Positions 17,910 to 25,495 of a stretch of DNA of 64,000 bases are shown in pieces. The notes below the pieces were generated by a model, which was given only the letters and a program-made list of their open reading frames with translations, did no database searches and was not told the DNA's origin. Source of the DNA: JAJAZB01 sp964244295 (GTDB lineage Bacteria > Bacteroidota > Bacteroidia > Cytophagales > Spirosomataceae); the NCBI GenBank assembly GCA_964244295.1, contig CAXTIG010000003.1:175989-239988 (forward strand), in the 5' to 3' direction. Position 1 is the stretch's first letter. Each line of letters opens with the position of its first letter. Both the position numbers and the translations under genes were made by a program.

Positions 17910-18785
17910 TTACGGCTTGATGAAAGGCCCTACGATGGCCAGCACAGCGGCTTTGCTGAGGGGTTCGTCGAACGATTCAGTAGCGGCATTAGCCGAAACC
18001 ATACCGCTGACGCCGTTCAGTTTAGTGATGTCCACCCCGCCCATGCCATTCACGCTACCCTGGATAACGGCATCTTCCCCGGCGTAGTTGGCCGCAACCA
18101 AACTGTTGGCAGCGCCCAAGGCCGGATCGCCCCCCGTGATCCAAGGTTTCACCGTCATCGAAAAATTAGCAGCGCGGCGCATCTGCCGGACGTGCGAAGC
18201 GTGGCGGGCTTCGACCGAGTGGATGTTGAGCGCCGCCGTCAGCACGCCGCCCGTTCCGAGCAAGGCCGGAGCCTGGCCCTTGTAGGCCCGCACGCCGGTG
18301 TCTTCGAGGGTCTGGGCCACGGCCAGGAACAGTTCGTAGCTGGTGAAGGCATCCTTAAACGGCCCGGCACCGCTGCCGCTACCGCCCGAAAAATCGAACG
18401 TCGGCTTGGCTACCGGCGTACCACCCGCCGTAGTGATGGCCGAACGCAGGAACGCCACGTGCTGCGTTTCGTGGGTGCTGATGGTCTGGATGGCGGCTTT
18501 CGCGGCGGCATCGGTGATCAGAGCCGGTCGGCTGAGGGCCGTCGTATAAAACTCGGCTTCGAGGTATTCGAGCGTGAGGGCGAAATTGAGCACATCGAGC
18601 ACCGCAGCGGGCGTTTGGCCGTAGGCTTTTTGAAACATACTGCCCAGCGCGAGGGGAACGGCGGCGGCGGTCAGTTTTTTACCCAGGTTGCCAAACTGCC
18701 GCATGATGGCCCGGCGGGTGTCGAAGCGTTCGAACAGCTCAGGGTCCTGCTTTTCGATTTCGCCAAATAGATGAAGGATGTTCAT
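17910..18785 (-). CDS. Ferritin-like domain protein, type A, copy 2
   Basis: A 291-residue paralogue of 15984-16865 with the same plan: MNILHLFGEIEKQDPELFERF, then the RRAIMRQFGNLGKK Tat-like stretch, then EYLEAEFY, HETQHVAFL and VEARHASHVRQ. I start it at the ATG at 18785, which matches the start of copy 1; the longer open frame to 18872 runs into the gene upstream. It follows the type B gene with a gap of 34 bp, so the two are surely co-transcribed. Confidence 0.85.
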   Translation of the reverse strand: MNILHLFGEIEKQDPELFERFDTRRAIMRQFGNLGKKLTAAAVPLALGSMFQKAYGQTPAAVLDVLNFALTLEYLEAEFYTTALSRPALITDAAAKAAIQTISTHETQHVAFLRSAITTAGGTPVAKPTFDFSGGSGSGAGPFKDAFTSYELFLAVAQTLEDTGVRAYKGQAPALLGTGGVLTAALNIHSVEARHASHVRQMRRAANFSMTVKPWITGGDPALGAANSLVAANYAGEDAVIQGSVNGMGGVDITKLNGVSGMVSANAATESFDEPLSKAAVLAIVGPFIKP

Positions 18786-18819
18786 TGGTTGAATGCGTTG
18801 AAAAAGTGAACGAAACGGG

Positions 18820-19554
18820 TCATTTCGGCAGACCGCTGAAGTCGATGGGGTTGGTGACAAACGTGCCCGCAATGGCCAGTACGGCAGCGGGAGTTTTCGA
18901 CATATCCAGCCCGTTGTTGTCGATGACGGTGTTGTCGGCGAAGGAACCGTTGCTGATCAAATCGCGGATGTAGGCCGCGTGACGGGCTTCGACCGAGACG
19001 ATTTTTCCGGCCAGGGTCAGGTACCCAGCGTCTTTGATAAGCGACCCCGCTCCGTTGTACGCCTGCACGCCCAAGTCTTCAAACGCTTTGGCGGCTCCGA
19101 GTACACTGGCACGGTCGGCGAAGTTGATGGACGAAAAATTGGGCGTCAACCCGGCGATGGCGTTGGCTCCCAGGGCCGCTTTGAAAAATTCGCGGTGGGC
19201 CACTTCGTGGTCGCGGATGTCGGTGAGCAGGGCGGTTTCGGCGGCGGTGATGCCCGAATAGGGGGTCGTGATGACCTGAATGTAGAAGGCCGCTTCGAGT
19301 TGTTCGAGGGCGTAGGCGTAATTAAGAATGCCGATGTCGTTGGTACCGAGGTTGACAGCGGCACCCGTTCCACCACCCGGCGTGGTCGTGTCGTCGTCTT
19401 TGCAGGCGACCGTCACGAGCAGGGCCGAGGCGGCGGCGGAAGCACCCGCTACGCGAAGGAAATTGCGCCGTTGCATGGGAGTGGTCAGCGAGCGGCGGAA
19501 GAGGCCTTCATCCGAAGGACGTTCCGCGAGTTTGTCAGTTGAAAAGCGGTTCAT
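18820..19554 (-). CDS. Ferritin-like domain Tat lipoprotein, type B, copy 2
   Basis: A 244-residue protein with RRNFLRVAG and a hydrophobic segment ending LLVTVAC, a Tat-type lipoprotein signal starting about residue 29. The motifs EQLEAAFY, HEVAHREFF and VEARHAAYIR match copy 1. It is the promoter-proximal gene of the array B2-A2-B1-A1. The twin-Arg lies after a 27-residue cytoplasmic extension (MNRFSTDKLAERPSDEG), longer than in copy 1. Confidence 0.87.
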   Translation of the reverse strand: MNRFSTDKLAERPSDEGLFRRSLTTPMQRRNFLRVAGASAAASALLVTVACKDDDTTTPGGGTGAAVNLGTNDIGILNYAYALEQLEAAFYIQVITTPYSGITAAETALLTDIRDHEVAHREFFKAALGANAIAGLTPNFSSINFADRASVLGAAKAFEDLGVQAYNGAGSLIKDAGYLTLAGKIVSVEARHAAYIRDLISNGSFADNTVIDNNGLDMSKTPAAVLAIAGTFVTNPIDFSGLPK

Positions 19555-19852
19555 GAAGAAAACCAGTTTTTAAAAAGTTGATAAATAAATCCGGGGGTGT
19601 GGGAGCAATCCAGTCGGACGAAAGAAAGGACAGTGCCCTGAAGAAGCGATGACTGGCTTAAAAACACCTACGGGGTTTATGGAAGCGCGGTTTCAAAAAC
19701 TATTTTTTAAATAAATCAGGGACTCGTTTACGCGTTCTGAATCAGAGGCTCAGGAGTGACCCGAATCTGGGCCGCCTTGCTTCTACCTCAAGGGCATACC
19801 TTTTTTTTGCCACTCCGGTCGTTTACTTTCAAAAAACTGCTATTTGCATCGC

Positions 19853-20476
19853 ATGAAAAAACTGGCTTTGTTCCTGACTGCCGCCACCGGCTTGTTCTTC
19901 ACCCACTGCGGTGTCAACCGCCAAATCACCGAGGCGAAGACCCTCGGCGACTGCACCTACGCCATTTCCTCCGCCGACAGCATCTACCTCGCGGGCATTG
20001 ACGTGCGCCAACTCCGCGACCTGAGCGGCCCGACGGATTTGATCAAATATCCCCAACTCGGCCTGGCGCTGCTGCGCAAAAACGTCCCGCTCGACGTGCG
20101 CATCAACCTGGGCATCACCAACCCAACCAACCGGCTGGCGGGCCTGAACCAACTCGAATACCGGGTGCTGCTGAAAGGCAATGAACTCGCCAACGGCTTC
20201 CTCAACCAGCGCATCGAAGTAGCCCCCGGCGGCGGGCGCACGACCGTGCCCATCCGCCTGAGTACGAACGCGTACCAGTTGATCACCGACGAGAAAACCC
20301 GTGATTCGTTCGTGGACCTGGTACGCAACCTAGCCGGTGCGCAGGACGCGAAGGCCACCCGCGTGACCATCAAAATCAAACCCACGCTGGCCCTGGGCAA
20401 CAAGCAAATCAACTACCCCGGCTACATCACCATCGACCAGGACGTGACCAATAAGATTTTGTTGGGGGGGAATTGA
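19853..20476 (+). CDS. LEA type 2 (WHy-like) lipoprotein
   Basis: A 207-residue protein with a lipoprotein signal (LFLTAATGLFFTHCG). The body has the beta-sandwich wording of LEA_2/WHy domains: INLGITNPTNRLAGLNQLEYRV followed by an alternating strand pattern. Such proteins are linked to desiccation or stress in plants and to unknown envelope roles in bacteria. I choose the ATG at 19853 over an in-frame TTG at 19844. A terminator follows at 20514-20542. Confidence 0.72.
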   Translation: MKKLALFLTAATGLFFTHCGVNRQITEAKTLGDCTYAISSADSIYLAGIDVRQLRDLSGPTDLIKYPQLGLALLRKNVPLDVRINLGITNPTNRLAGLNQLEYRVLLKGNELANGFLNQRIEVAPGGGRTTVPIRLSTNAYQLITDEKTRDSFVDLVRNLAGAQDAKATRVTIKIKPTLALGNKQINYPGYITIDQDVTNKILLGGN

Positions 20477-20513
20477 GGAGTGGGCAGTAGCAGTTTATCA
20501 GTAGGCAAAAAAC

Positions 20514-20542
20514 AAAAAGCCCGCTCGGTGGAGCGGGCTTTT
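20514..20542. terminator. Bidirectional terminator between the LEA gene and tRNA-Leu
   Basis: AAAAAGCCCGCTC and GAGCGGGCTTTT make a stem with A and T tracts, ending both the plus-strand lipoprotein gene and the minus-strand tRNA transcript. Confidence 0.85.
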
Positions 20543-20545
20543 GCG

Positions 20546-20629
20546 TGCCGAAGGCGAGACTCGAACTCGCATGCCCGTGAAGGCACACGCCCCTGAAACG
20601 TGCGTGTCTACCAGTTTCACCACTTCGGC
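20546..20629 (-). tRNA. tRNA-Leu (anticodon CAG)
   Basis: The minus strand folds as an 84-nt class II tRNA: acceptor GCCGAAG pairs with CTTCGGC, D-arm contains GGTAGAC, the anticodon stem CACGT/GCGTG encloses TTCAGGG (anticodon CAG), a long variable arm follows, and the T-arm carries GTTCGAGTC. The discriminator base is A and CCA is not encoded. Confidence 0.95.
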
Positions 20630-20698
20630 AGCACTTTGGGAGGGCAAATGTAATCGGCCCGCCCCCCTTTTTCCAAGCAGTTTTTAAAACTTTTGCGG

Positions 20699-20774
20699 GT
20701 AACTACGAACTAAAGTTCGTAGCGCCTGCGGTCAGGATACGAGTCGGAGCTACGAACTAAAGTTCGTAGTTACC
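20699..20774. repeat. Nested inverted repeat overlapping the end of the beta-CASP nuclease gene
   Basis: Each arm contains the 20-bp palindrome CTACGAACTAAAGTTCGTAG, and the two arms (starting GGTAACTACG and ending CGTAGTTACC) pair with each other. The right arm supplies the last codons (GNYEL) and the TAG stop of the gene at 20757-22151. Confidence 0.85.
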
Positions 20775-22151
20775 ACCCTGCGACGGAATCTCCACGCTCG
20801 GCCAGCCGTCGGCCAGCAAGCGCTCCCGAAAGGCCTGCTGCACGTCGTAATCCCCGTGGACGAGGAAGAGGCGCTTCACCTTCGCTTTTTCCTGGCAATC
20901 CAGAAAATCCATCATTTCCTGGTAATCACCGTGGGCCGAAAACGAGTCCATGACTGCCACGCGGGCTTTTACCTGAAATCGTTCCCCGAAAATGGTCACC
21001 TCCCGGTCGCCGCGCTTGAGCGCTCCGGCTAGGGAACTGGGCGTGGCGTAGCCCACGAGCAGAATCGTGTTCCGGGCATGCTCGACGTTGTTTTTAATGT
21101 GGTGCTTGATGCGCCCCGCCTCGGCCATGCCCGAGGCCGAGATGATAATGGCCGGGCCGCGCAGCCCGTTGATGGCCTTCGATTCGGTCACGTCCGACAC
21201 GTAGTGCAGGTTCGGAAAATCGAAGGCGTTGCCGTCGTGGGCGATGTAGGCGCGGATGTCGGGGTTGAAATCCTCCGGGTGCTGGTTCATCACGCGGGTG
21301 GCATTGACCGACAGCGGGCTGTCCACGTACACCGGCAGGCGCGGCAGCAGCCCTTCGCTCGAGAGCTGGTCGAGGGCGTACACCAACTCCTGGGTGCGGT
21401 CGATGCTGAAGGCCGGGATGATGATTTTCCCGCCTTTTTCCACGCAGGTTTCCCGAACTACGTTCAGCAACCCCGCCTTCACATCGGCCTCGGCGGGGTG
21501 TAGCCGGTCGCCGTAGGTGGATTCGCAAATGATGAAATCCGCCTGCGGAAACGGCTCCGGTGCGCGGAGGATTTTGTCGTGGGGCCGCCCGATGTCGCCG
21601 CTGAAAAAAAGGCGTTTTTCCGTCCCATCTTCTTCCACCACCAGCGATACCGCCGCACTGCCCAGGATGTGGCCCGTGTCGGTGAAACGCACGCGCACGT
21701 CGGGGGCGATGCGGGTTTCTTCGTGGTAAGGAATGGGTTTGAACAAGCGCAACGCCGCCGCCACGTCGTCCGCCGAGTACAGACTTTCAAGCGCCGCCTC
21801 GCCGCGTTTCACCCGGCGGCGGTTCACGCGCTCCAGGTCGGTTTCCTGAATCCGGGCGCTGTCGCCGAGCAAAAGCTGGCACAAATCGAGCGTGGCGGGG
21901 GTGCAGTAAATCGGCCCGCCGAAACCCTGCGCCACGAGCCGGGGAATCAACCCGGAGTGGTCGATGTGGGCGTGGCTGAGCACGAGCACGTCCACTTCTG
22001 ACGGGTCGAAACCGAAATTCTGGTTCAACGCGTCGGTGTTGATGCCCTGAAAAAGCCCGCAGTCGAGCAACACGCGGGTGCCGCCCTGGGTGCTGACGAG
22101 GTGCTTGCTGCCGGTGACTTGGCGCGCCGCGCCGTGGAAGTGGAGTTGCAT
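20757..22151 (-). CDS. Beta-CASP metallo-beta-lactamase ribonuclease (CPSF73/YSH1-like)
   Basis: A 464-residue protein. The MBL metal motif HAHIDHSG is near residue 57, the beta-CASP region follows with ESTYGDR and the later SASGMAEAGRIKHH, and the C-terminal motif SFSAHGDYQE completes the metal site. Proteins with this plan act as RNA endo/exonucleases; in bacteria the exact substrates are mostly unknown. The C-terminal residues GNYEL come from an intergenic palindrome, so the native end may have been slightly different. It may be co-transcribed with the small lipoprotein gene upstream. Confidence 0.88.
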   Translation of the reverse strand: MQLHFHGAARQVTGSKHLVSTQGGTRVLLDCGLFQGINTDALNQNFGFDPSEVDVLVLSHAHIDHSGLIPRLVAQGFGGPIYCTPATLDLCQLLLGDSARIQETDLERVNRRRVKRGEAALESLYSADDVAAALRLFKPIPYHEETRIAPDVRVRFTDTGHILGSAAVSLVVEEDGTEKRLFFSGDIGRPHDKILRAPEPFPQADFIICESTYGDRLHPAEADVKAGLLNVVRETCVEKGGKIIIPAFSIDRTQELVYALDQLSSEGLLPRLPVYVDSPLSVNATRVMNQHPEDFNPDIRAYIAHDGNAFDFPNLHYVSDVTESKAINGLRGPAIIISASGMAEAGRIKHHIKNNVEHARNTILLVGYATPSSLAGALKRGDREVTIFGERFQVKARVAVMDSFSAHGDYQEMMDFLDCQEKAKVKRLFLVHGDYDVQQAFRERLLADGWPSVEIPSQGGNYEL

Positions 22152-22161
22152 GAGTTGGGGT

Positions 22162-22267
22162 AAACCCTGTCAGCGGTCGTAGACCCTGACAGCGGTTGGG
22201 CTTGAGGTGTTGGGGGAGACGGGCGCCGCTCAACCGCTGTCAGGGTCTACGACCGCTGACAGGGTTT
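22162..22267. repeat. Perfect 37-bp inverted repeat between two minus-strand genes
   Basis: Arms 22162-22198 and 22231-22267 are perfect complements (AAACCCTGTCAGCGGTCGTA and onward) around a 32-nt spacer. They fill the gap between the small lipoprotein stop (22270) and the nuclease start (22151), so a hairpin would form in the intercistronic RNA. Confidence 0.92.
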
Positions 22268-22269
22268 CG

Positions 22270-22650
22270 CTACGGTTCTCCGCGTTGAAAAGTAATCTCC
22301 GTAGCCAGCCCGATGGCACTAAACCGAATCGCCACCGAACGGGCTTCCGAGGGTTGTTTAACATCCTGGCAGTGCGGGCCGGGTTCGAGGAAATAAACGT
22401 AATACTTCTGGTTGCGATCGGCGAGTTGGTTGATGTCGGGGCGACCGAACAGGTCGGCAAAATCGTTGGCCGAAACGCCCTTTAACTCCCCGCGCAAGGC
22501 TTTGAACGGTTCGGCTTGCGCCAGTCGCTGTCCCCGGCAACCGCCCCGGTCGCCGCGCCAGCGGGGAAGGTCGAAGCCCACCAGGTCGGGTTGTTTGGTG
22601 CAGGAAAAGAGAAGAAAACTCAGGCCCAGGAGGCAGAAAAGTCGGAACAT
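22270..22650 (-). CDS. Small lipoprotein of unknown function
   Basis: A 126-residue protein starting at the ATG at 22650 (MFRLFCLLGLSFLLFSC), which places the lipidated Cys at residue 17; longer frames reach 22713 but overlap the trp promoter region. The body has SANDFADLFGRPDINQ, which loosely recalls SmpA/BamE-type small lipoproteins, but I would not assign it. It diverges from the trp leader. Confidence 0.7.
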   Translation of the reverse strand: MFRLFCLLGLSFLLFSCTKQPDLVGFDLPRWRGDRGGCRGQRLAQAEPFKALRGELKGVSANDFADLFGRPDINQLADRNQKYYVYFLEPGPHCQDVKQPSEARSVAIRFSAIGLATEITFQRGEP

Positions 22651-22695
22651 GAAACGCGGCATTTGGGGCGTAAACCTAAAAAAATTAGGCCCGGT

Positions 22696-22728
22696 TTTGG
22701 CCGTTTGCCTCATTTGTTTCTAAGTTTG
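22696..22728 (+). promoter_or_regulatory. Promoter of the trp leader transcript
   Basis: A perfect -7 element TAAGTTTG at 22721-22728 and a -33 TTTG at 22696-22699 with a 21-bp spacer fit the Bacteroidota vegetative consensus. The predicted start is near 22735, about 12 nt before the leader peptide. Confidence 0.75.
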
Positions 22729-22746
22729 CCCCGTAAGTTTTTCAAC

Positions 22747-22803
22747 ATGAACAGAACGCAATTCGCAAACGGCTGGTGGTGGCAACTGAAATTCCTCAGT
22801 TGA
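22747..22803 (+). CDS. trpL: trp operon leader peptide with three tandem Trp codons
   Basis: An 18-codon frame reads MNRTQFANGWWWQLKFLS and ends at TGA 22801-22803. Three adjacent TGG codons occupy 22774-22782. Tryptophan is the rarest amino acid, so three in a row in an 18-residue peptide before trpE is the hallmark of ribosome-mediated attenuation. The stop codon overlaps the first base of the predicted antiterminator strand, so a ribosome finishing the peptide would cover that strand, while one stalled at the Trp codons would leave it free. Confidence 0.88.
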   Translation: MNRTQFANGWWWQLKFLS

Positions 22804-22882
22804 ACAGCCCCGTTTTGCCTTTTGCCTGAATTTATATTCTTGCCGAAAGCCCCGCTGTTCAGCCGAACAGCGGGGCTTTTTT
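22801..22882 (+). promoter_or_regulatory. trp attenuator: antiterminator and rho-independent terminator
   Basis: The terminator is a perfect 15-bp stem, AAAGCCCCGCTGTTC (22846-22860) with GAACAGCGGGGCTTT (22865-22879), a 4-nt loop and a T6 run to 22882. The upstream strand TGAACAGC (22801-22808) is exactly complementary to GCTGTTCA (22854-22861) and can pull apart the terminator's 5' arm. These are the mutually exclusive structures expected when scarcity of charged tRNA-Trp stalls the leader ribosome. Confidence 0.82.
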
Positions 22883-22888
22883 GCATTC

Positions 22889-22961
22889 GCGGGTGTAGCT
22901 CAGTTGGTAGAGTAACGGTCTCCAACACCGTCTGTCGTGGGTTCGACTCCTACCGCCCGTG
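22889..22961 (+). tRNA. tRNA-Trp (anticodon CCA), inside the trp leader
   Basis: A 73-nt cloverleaf: acceptor GCGGGTG/CGCCCGT (including G-T pairs), D-arm GCTCAGTTGGTAGAGT, anticodon loop CTCCAAC with CCA at 22922-22924, T-arm GTGGG-TTCGACT-CCTAC, and discriminator G as in bacterial tRNA-Trp. CCA is not encoded. It starts 6 nt after the terminator's T run and ends 15 nt before the trpE ATG, so it appears to be part of the attenuated transcript and would be cut out by RNase P and 3' processing. Confidence 0.95.
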
Positions 22962-22976
22962 CTAATTTTTAAGCCA

Positions 22977-24428
22977 ATGACCCAGCATCCAGCATCCAGT
23001 ATCTTCCGCATCACCACCACCCACCGCCGCCTCCTGGCCGACCTGCTCACCCCCGTGGGCGTGTACCTCCAACTGCGCGACAAGCTGCCCAACACGGTGC
23101 TGCTCGAAAGCGCCGACTACCACGCCAGCCAGAACAGCCTGAGTTTCATCGCCTGCGACCCGGTGGGTAGTTTTATTCTCGACGACGACGTGGTCACGCA
23201 GACCTTCCCCGACGGGACGAAGGAACAGTTTCGCCTGGAAAAAAGACGCGATGCCGTGGGTGCCCTGCAAGCCTTCGCCGGGCGGTTCGAGGAACCGAAA
23301 TCCGACTTTCCCTTCCCGACCAACGCCCTCTTCGGCCACCTGAGCTACGATGCCGTCGAGTATTTCGAGGACGTGGAAATTCAGCCGAAAAACGAGGAAA
23401 CGTCGATTCCCTCGGTCGTGTATTTCGCGTACCGCTTCGTGATGGTGTTCAACCACTTCCGCAACGAAGTCCACTTTTTCGAACACGTCTACACCGGGGC
23501 CGATGGCGCGGCCACCCGGCCCAGCCGCCTCGGTATGAGCCTCGAAATGCTTGAAATGCTGGCCCGTTCGCCGAAAACGACGACGAAGAGTTTTCGGATG
23601 ACGGGCGAGGAAACCTCGAACGTGAGCGACGCGCAGATGCGGGAAACCATCAACCACTGCATCGCCCACTGCCTGCGCGGCGACGTGTTTCAAATCGTGC
23701 CGTCCCGGCGGTTTGCCCGAAAGTTCGAGGGCGACGATTTTCAGGTGTACCGCACGCTGCGCTCCATCAACCCCTCGCCGTACCTGTTTTACTTTGATTT
23801 CGGCGCGTACCACATTTTTGGTTCTTCGCCCGAAAAGCAGATTTTGATTGAAAAAGGCCAGGCCGAAATTCACCCCATCGCGGGCACCTTCCGGCGCAGC
23901 GGCGACGACGAGCGCGATGCCGAACTGGCCCGCCAACTCCTGGCCGACCCCAAGGAAAGCGCCGAACACGTGATGCTGGTCGATTTGGCCCGCAACGACC
24001 TCAGCCGCAGCAGCGACGTGGTGCGGGTGGAGACCTTCAAGGAAGTGCAGTTTTACAGCCACGTCATCCACCTCGTCTCGAAAGTGACGGGCAAAATGAC
24101 GCCCGGCACCAACCCGCTCCAACTCGTGGCCGACACCTTCCCGGCGGGCACGCTTTCGGGGGCACCCAAGCACATGGCCATGACGCTCATCGACCGCTAT
24201 GAAACCACCAACCGGCACATTTACGGCGGGGCCATCGGCCTGCTCCGCTTCAACGGCGACTTCAATCATGCCATCGCCATCCGCACGTTTCTGAGCAAGG
24301 GCAACACGCTGTTTTACCAGGCCGGCATGGGCGTGGTGGCGAAATCGGACGTGGAGAGCGAAATGGCCGAGGTGGGGAATAAACTGGCGGCGTTAAGGAA
24401 GGCGATGGAGGTGGCGGAGACGGTGTGA
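22977..24428 (+). CDS. trpE: Anthranilate synthase component I
   Basis: A 483-residue chorismate-utilising enzyme. The C-terminal catalytic domain shows FQIVPSRRFAR, SPYLFYFDFG, the HPIAGTFRR segment, VMLVDLARNDLSR and GTLSGAPKHMAM, typical of TrpE. With TrpG it makes anthranilate from chorismate and glutamine. The ATG at 22977 follows the tRNA by 15 nt; an upstream start at 22959 would lie within the tRNA and is rejected. It is the first enzyme gene of the attenuated operon. A TAATTTTT stretch at 22963 could be a minor internal promoter. Confidence 0.95.
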   Translation: MTQHPASSIFRITTTHRRLLADLLTPVGVYLQLRDKLPNTVLLESADYHASQNSLSFIACDPVGSFILDDDVVTQTFPDGTKEQFRLEKRRDAVGALQAFAGRFEEPKSDFPFPTNALFGHLSYDAVEYFEDVEIQPKNEETSIPSVVYFAYRFVMVFNHFRNEVHFFEHVYTGADGAATRPSRLGMSLEMLEMLARSPKTTTKSFRMTGEETSNVSDAQMRETINHCIAHCLRGDVFQIVPSRRFARKFEGDDFQVYRTLRSINPSPYLFYFDFGAYHIFGSSPEKQILIEKGQAEIHPIAGTFRRSGDDERDAELARQLLADPKESAEHVMLVDLARNDLSRSSDVVRVETFKEVQFYSHVIHLVSKVTGKMTPGTNPLQLVADTFPAGTLSGAPKHMAMTLIDRYETTNRHIYGGAIGLLRFNGDFNHAIAIRTFLSKGNTLFYQAGMGVVAKSDVESEMAEVGNKLAALRKAMEVAETV

Positions 24429-24461
24429 AAAATCTAATAGCCTATTCTAAACTTACTCAAA

Positions 24462-25481
24462 ATGCAACCCTCTGAAGAAATTATCTTTGAAAAACGCGAC
24501 CTTGAGATTTTTAAAATTCCTGATGTTAAAACTAAACTTGACACGTTGCAAAACTATTTCTTTCCTCGTCTGAAAAGATTGATAGATAAAAGCTTAGAAA
24601 TAGTAACCGAAGTGTATGCGATAAATCCGCATGATAAATTCACTTTTAATTACACGCCATCTCACCGCAAAAATGCCAAGAACAATTCTTACTTCGGTGT
24701 AGTCAAAATTGGAATTGGAGGAAAACGAGCTGCATCAAAAACATTAAAAGTATTGAATTCTCAAGGTAAACCTTACGTATTTCACCCATCTGAATTATCT
24801 TTTGAAGTCCTGCCTAACGGTAAAATTTTTGTTCGATTGCTGCCATTTAAATACGCTGTTGAGAAGAATTACGTACTAAAAATTAAGAGAGCGTTAGAAG
24901 AAAACTCTGATACAATCCAAACTTTGTTTTCTCTTTTTCACATTGCCCACAATACCTTTTCGGATAATTTGGTAACTTTCAATAAGTTAATGAATAATCT
25001 TGATGAATTCGATTTGAAATCATCTCATTATTATTTTCCGGTTGATATCACCTCAGGACTTGAGGAATTAGTTGTCTCCTTTCTTGTACTTTACCCTATA
25101 CTGGAATTATGTTTTGACATTGCAGAGGGCAATGATACTTTTTTGGAAACCCGATTAAAAGTTTTTATGGATTGGCTGAACAAAGAGCAAACGGAAGAAG
25201 CCATTGAATCGGATGAAGCAGATGTTGCCAAAATTACTATTCCAGTTTTAGACAATTATAGATTTGTTCGACCTGGTCTATGGTGGCAAGTGTTAGCTCG
25301 CGACCACTGGACTTGTTGCAGTTGTGGACGAAAAGCAAAAGACGGAGTGACTCTGGAGGTAGATCACATTTTGCCGCGTTCGAAGGGAGGAAAAGATGAA
25401 ATCAAAAACCTTCAAACTCTTTGCAAAAAATGCAACATTGGTAAAAGCAACAAAGACGACACCGACTTACGTAGCCTGTAA
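24462..25481 (+). CDS. HNH endonuclease-domain protein inserted in the trp operon
   Basis: A 339-residue protein. The C-terminal 60 residues form an HNH nuclease: WTCCSCGRKAK, EVDHILPRSKGG, NLQTLCKKCNIGKSNK, with two CxxC zinc knuckles around the HNH core. The N-terminal 270 residues are not recognised; they are Lys/Asn/Phe-rich and mostly helical. Base composition is strikingly AT-rich compared with the flanking trp genes, which points to recent acquisition. The gene lies 33 bp after trpE and ends 14 bp before trpG, in the same direction, so it would be expressed with tryptophan synthesis. Confidence 0.85.
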   Translation: MQPSEEIIFEKRDLEIFKIPDVKTKLDTLQNYFFPRLKRLIDKSLEIVTEVYAINPHDKFTFNYTPSHRKNAKNNSYFGVVKIGIGGKRAASKTLKVLNSQGKPYVFHPSELSFEVLPNGKIFVRLLPFKYAVEKNYVLKIKRALEENSDTIQTLFSLFHIAHNTFSDNLVTFNKLMNNLDEFDLKSSHYYFPVDITSGLEELVVSFLVLYPILELCFDIAEGNDTFLETRLKVFMDWLNKEQTEEAIESDEADVAKITIPVLDNYRFVRPGLWWQVLARDHWTCCSCGRKAKDGVTLEVDHILPRSKGGKDEIKNLQTLCKKCNIGKSNKDDTDLRSL

Positions 25482-25495
25482 ATCAGCGTAATCCC

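Noticed and set aside
20699..20774. Possible CRISPR repeat (CTACGAACTAAAGTTCGTAG twice)
   Set aside because: Only two units, no regular spacer series and no cas genes; it is one nested palindrome.
22835..22842. Independent promoter for tRNA-Trp (TATTCTTG)
   Set aside because: One mismatch to the consensus and its start would fall inside the terminator stem; the stronger consensus lies upstream of the leader peptide. Kept as an alternative to test.
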